Both the position numbers and the translations under genes were made by a program. A DNA stretch of 5,407 nt from Dialister sp. UBA6422 (GTDB taxonomy: Bacteria > Bacillota > Negativicutes > Veillonellales > Dialisteraceae), in the NCBI GenBank assembly GCA_002439665.1, contig DJPC01000004.1, forward strand, positions 240 to 5,646, in the 5' to 3' direction. The notes beneath the pieces are model-generated. The model was not told where the DNA came from and made no database searches. It worked only from the letters and a program-made list of their open reading frames with translations. Below, in pieces: positions 4,866 to 5,407 of the stretch; position 1 is the stretch's first letter, and every line of letters starts with the position of its first letter.

Positions 4866-4924
4866 TGGTGAAAAGTGAGACGTGAAAGCAGTGTCAGACC
4901 ATTCACCAAGTATTGCATCTTTTT
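4866..4924 (+). terminator. Possible weak terminator after the acetyltransferase gene
   Basis: TGGTGAA (4866-4872) pairs with TTCACCA (4902-4908), and an inner stem 4876-4881 with 4891-4896 (5 of 6) is possible. A T-run (4920-4924) starts 11 bases later, too far for a classical intrinsic terminator. The rest of 4925-5040 shows no gene and no convincing promoter; AT-rich hexamers such as TTAGAA (4923-4928) with TATAGA (4945-4950) are only weak matches. Confidence 0.25.
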
Positions 4925-5040
4925 AGAAATCGAAAATGAGTAGATATAGATTTATACCATACATGGCTTAACTGACATATCGCTTTTACGAAACAAGTGA
5001 TAACGTCTTGCTAAGATGCACTTTGGGCTGCTAAGAAATC

Positions 5041-5316
5041 ATGATGACAGACGAAAAACGAAAATATTTCACTTACATTTTGCAATGCCATGATGGTACC
5101 TATTACACAGGCTTTACCGTAGATGATGTACAAAAGAGAGTAGCTACTCATAATGCAGGAAGAGGCGCCAAGTATACTAGAGGCCGTCTTCCTGTGACAC
5201 TTTTGTGGTATCATGTATGGGATACGGAGCATGAAGCCAGAAGTCAAGAGTACGCCATCAAACGGCTCCAGAGAAAAGAAAAAGAACGATTGATACAGGG
5301 GATTAGGGATCTATGA
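5041..5316 (+). CDS. GIY-YIG nuclease-domain protein (UPF0213/YazA-like)
   Basis: This is a single-domain protein of 91 residues, typical for the family. The GIY-YIG core is FTYILQCHDGTYYTGFT (10-26), followed by K-R-V-A-T-H-N (32-38) with the conserved arginine R33, GRGAKYTRGRLPVTLLW (40-56), and EARSQEYAIKRLQRKEK (65-81) with the metal-ligand glutamate E70. All expected catalytic residues appear present, so nuclease activity is possible, but stand-alone members of this family have no settled cellular role. An in-frame TAA at 5032-5034 rules out a start upstream of 5041. Neither ATG 5041 nor ATG 5044 has a good ribosome binding site, unlike the other genes here. It lies 179 bases after the acetyltransferase gene and may be transcribed by read-through. 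Confidence 0.87.
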   Translation: MMTDEKRKYFTYILQCHDGTYYTGFTVDDVQKRVATHNAGRGAKYTRGRLPVTLLWYHVWDTEHEARSQEYAIKRLQRKEKERLIQGIRDL

Positions 5317-5340
5317 CATGACTTATCCTGTCATGGGTCA
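5314..5340 (+). repeat. Hairpin overlapping the GIY-YIG stop codon
   Basis: CATGAC (5317-5322) pairs with GTCATG (5330-5335) around the loop TTATCCT. The outer bases TGA (5314-5316) and TCA (5338-5340) pair as well, leaving two unpaired G residues on one side. No T-run follows, so it may protect the 3' end of the message rather than terminate transcription. Confidence 0.4.
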
Positions 5341-5384
5341 AGTGATGTTTACGAACAATGAAAATAAAAGAAGGGCTTCTTGAG

Positions 5385-5407
5385 AAGATGGTATGAAGTA
5401 CCATCTT
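5385..5407. terminator. Hairpin at the window edge, probable terminator stem
   Basis: AAGATGGTA (5385-5393) and TACCATCTT (5399-5407) form a perfect 9-bp stem with the loop TGAAG. The window ends on the last base of the stem, so a following T-run cannot be seen. Its position 69 bases after the GIY-YIG gene suits a terminator for that gene, or one shared with a convergent neighbour. Confidence 0.4.

Noticed and set aside
4874..4889. ACGTGAAA core as another parS
   Set aside because: Only 10 of 16 positions match and the left half is not parS-like. The TCTCACGTGG near 4625-4634 inside the acetyltransferase gene is equally weak.
1..5407. Mobile element, prophage, CRISPR array or tRNA
   Set aside because: No transposase or integrase frame, no terminal repeats with target duplication, no regularly spaced repeats and no cloverleaf-like sequence were seen on either strand.

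Overview
The window looks like chromosomal DNA of a low-GC member of the Bacillota (about 40 % GC by eye). Purine-rich Shine-Dalgarno sites (AAAGGAGG, TAAGGAG, AAAGGAG) precede most genes, promoters have TATAAT-like -10 boxes, and the protein families are common in Firmicutes. A Negativicutes-type anaerobe is possible, but that is a hunch. No transposase, integrase, phage gene, tRNA, rRNA or CRISPR array is visible.

Layout. On the left, a truncated minus-strand TauE/SafE-type membrane transporter (1-428) diverges from a small plus-strand DUF1294 membrane protein (611-859). A Fur-like operator (493-511) sits between them, over the likely transporter promoter. Next is a 275-base regulatory spacer with an inverted repeat, a good extended -10 promoter and a leader that can fold over its own ribosome binding site. 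It leads into an ADP-ribosylglycohydrolase-fold protein (1135-2199) that has lost most of its metal-binding aspartates. A 454-base non-coding stretch follows, with a two-tier hairpin terminator, a promoter and three parS-like palindromes. On the right are a DUF2156 protein (2654-3535) and an Eis-like GNAT acetyltransferase (3611-4861), probably co-transcribed, then a small GIY-YIG nuclease-domain protein (5041-5316). The window ends in a hairpin at its last base.

Main signal. The DNA carries a cluster of ParB-binding parS sites: two exact copies of TGTTTCACGTGAAACA (2582-2597, 3564-3579), one 15/16 copy whose single change creates the DUF1294 stop codon (853-868), one copy altered only at the two central bases (2225-2240) and one 13/16 copy (2424-2439). 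Five sites in 2.7 kb suggest an origin-proximal chromosome-segregation (centromere-like) region. The metabolic and accessory genes appear to be passengers around it. One exact site lies inside a perfect 34-bp palindrome between two co-directional genes.

The genes do not form one obvious pathway. The most unusual protein is the ADP-ribosylglycohydrolase homologue, which looks like a pseudoenzyme or a changed-chemistry member of its family. Its leader RNA may control its translation.
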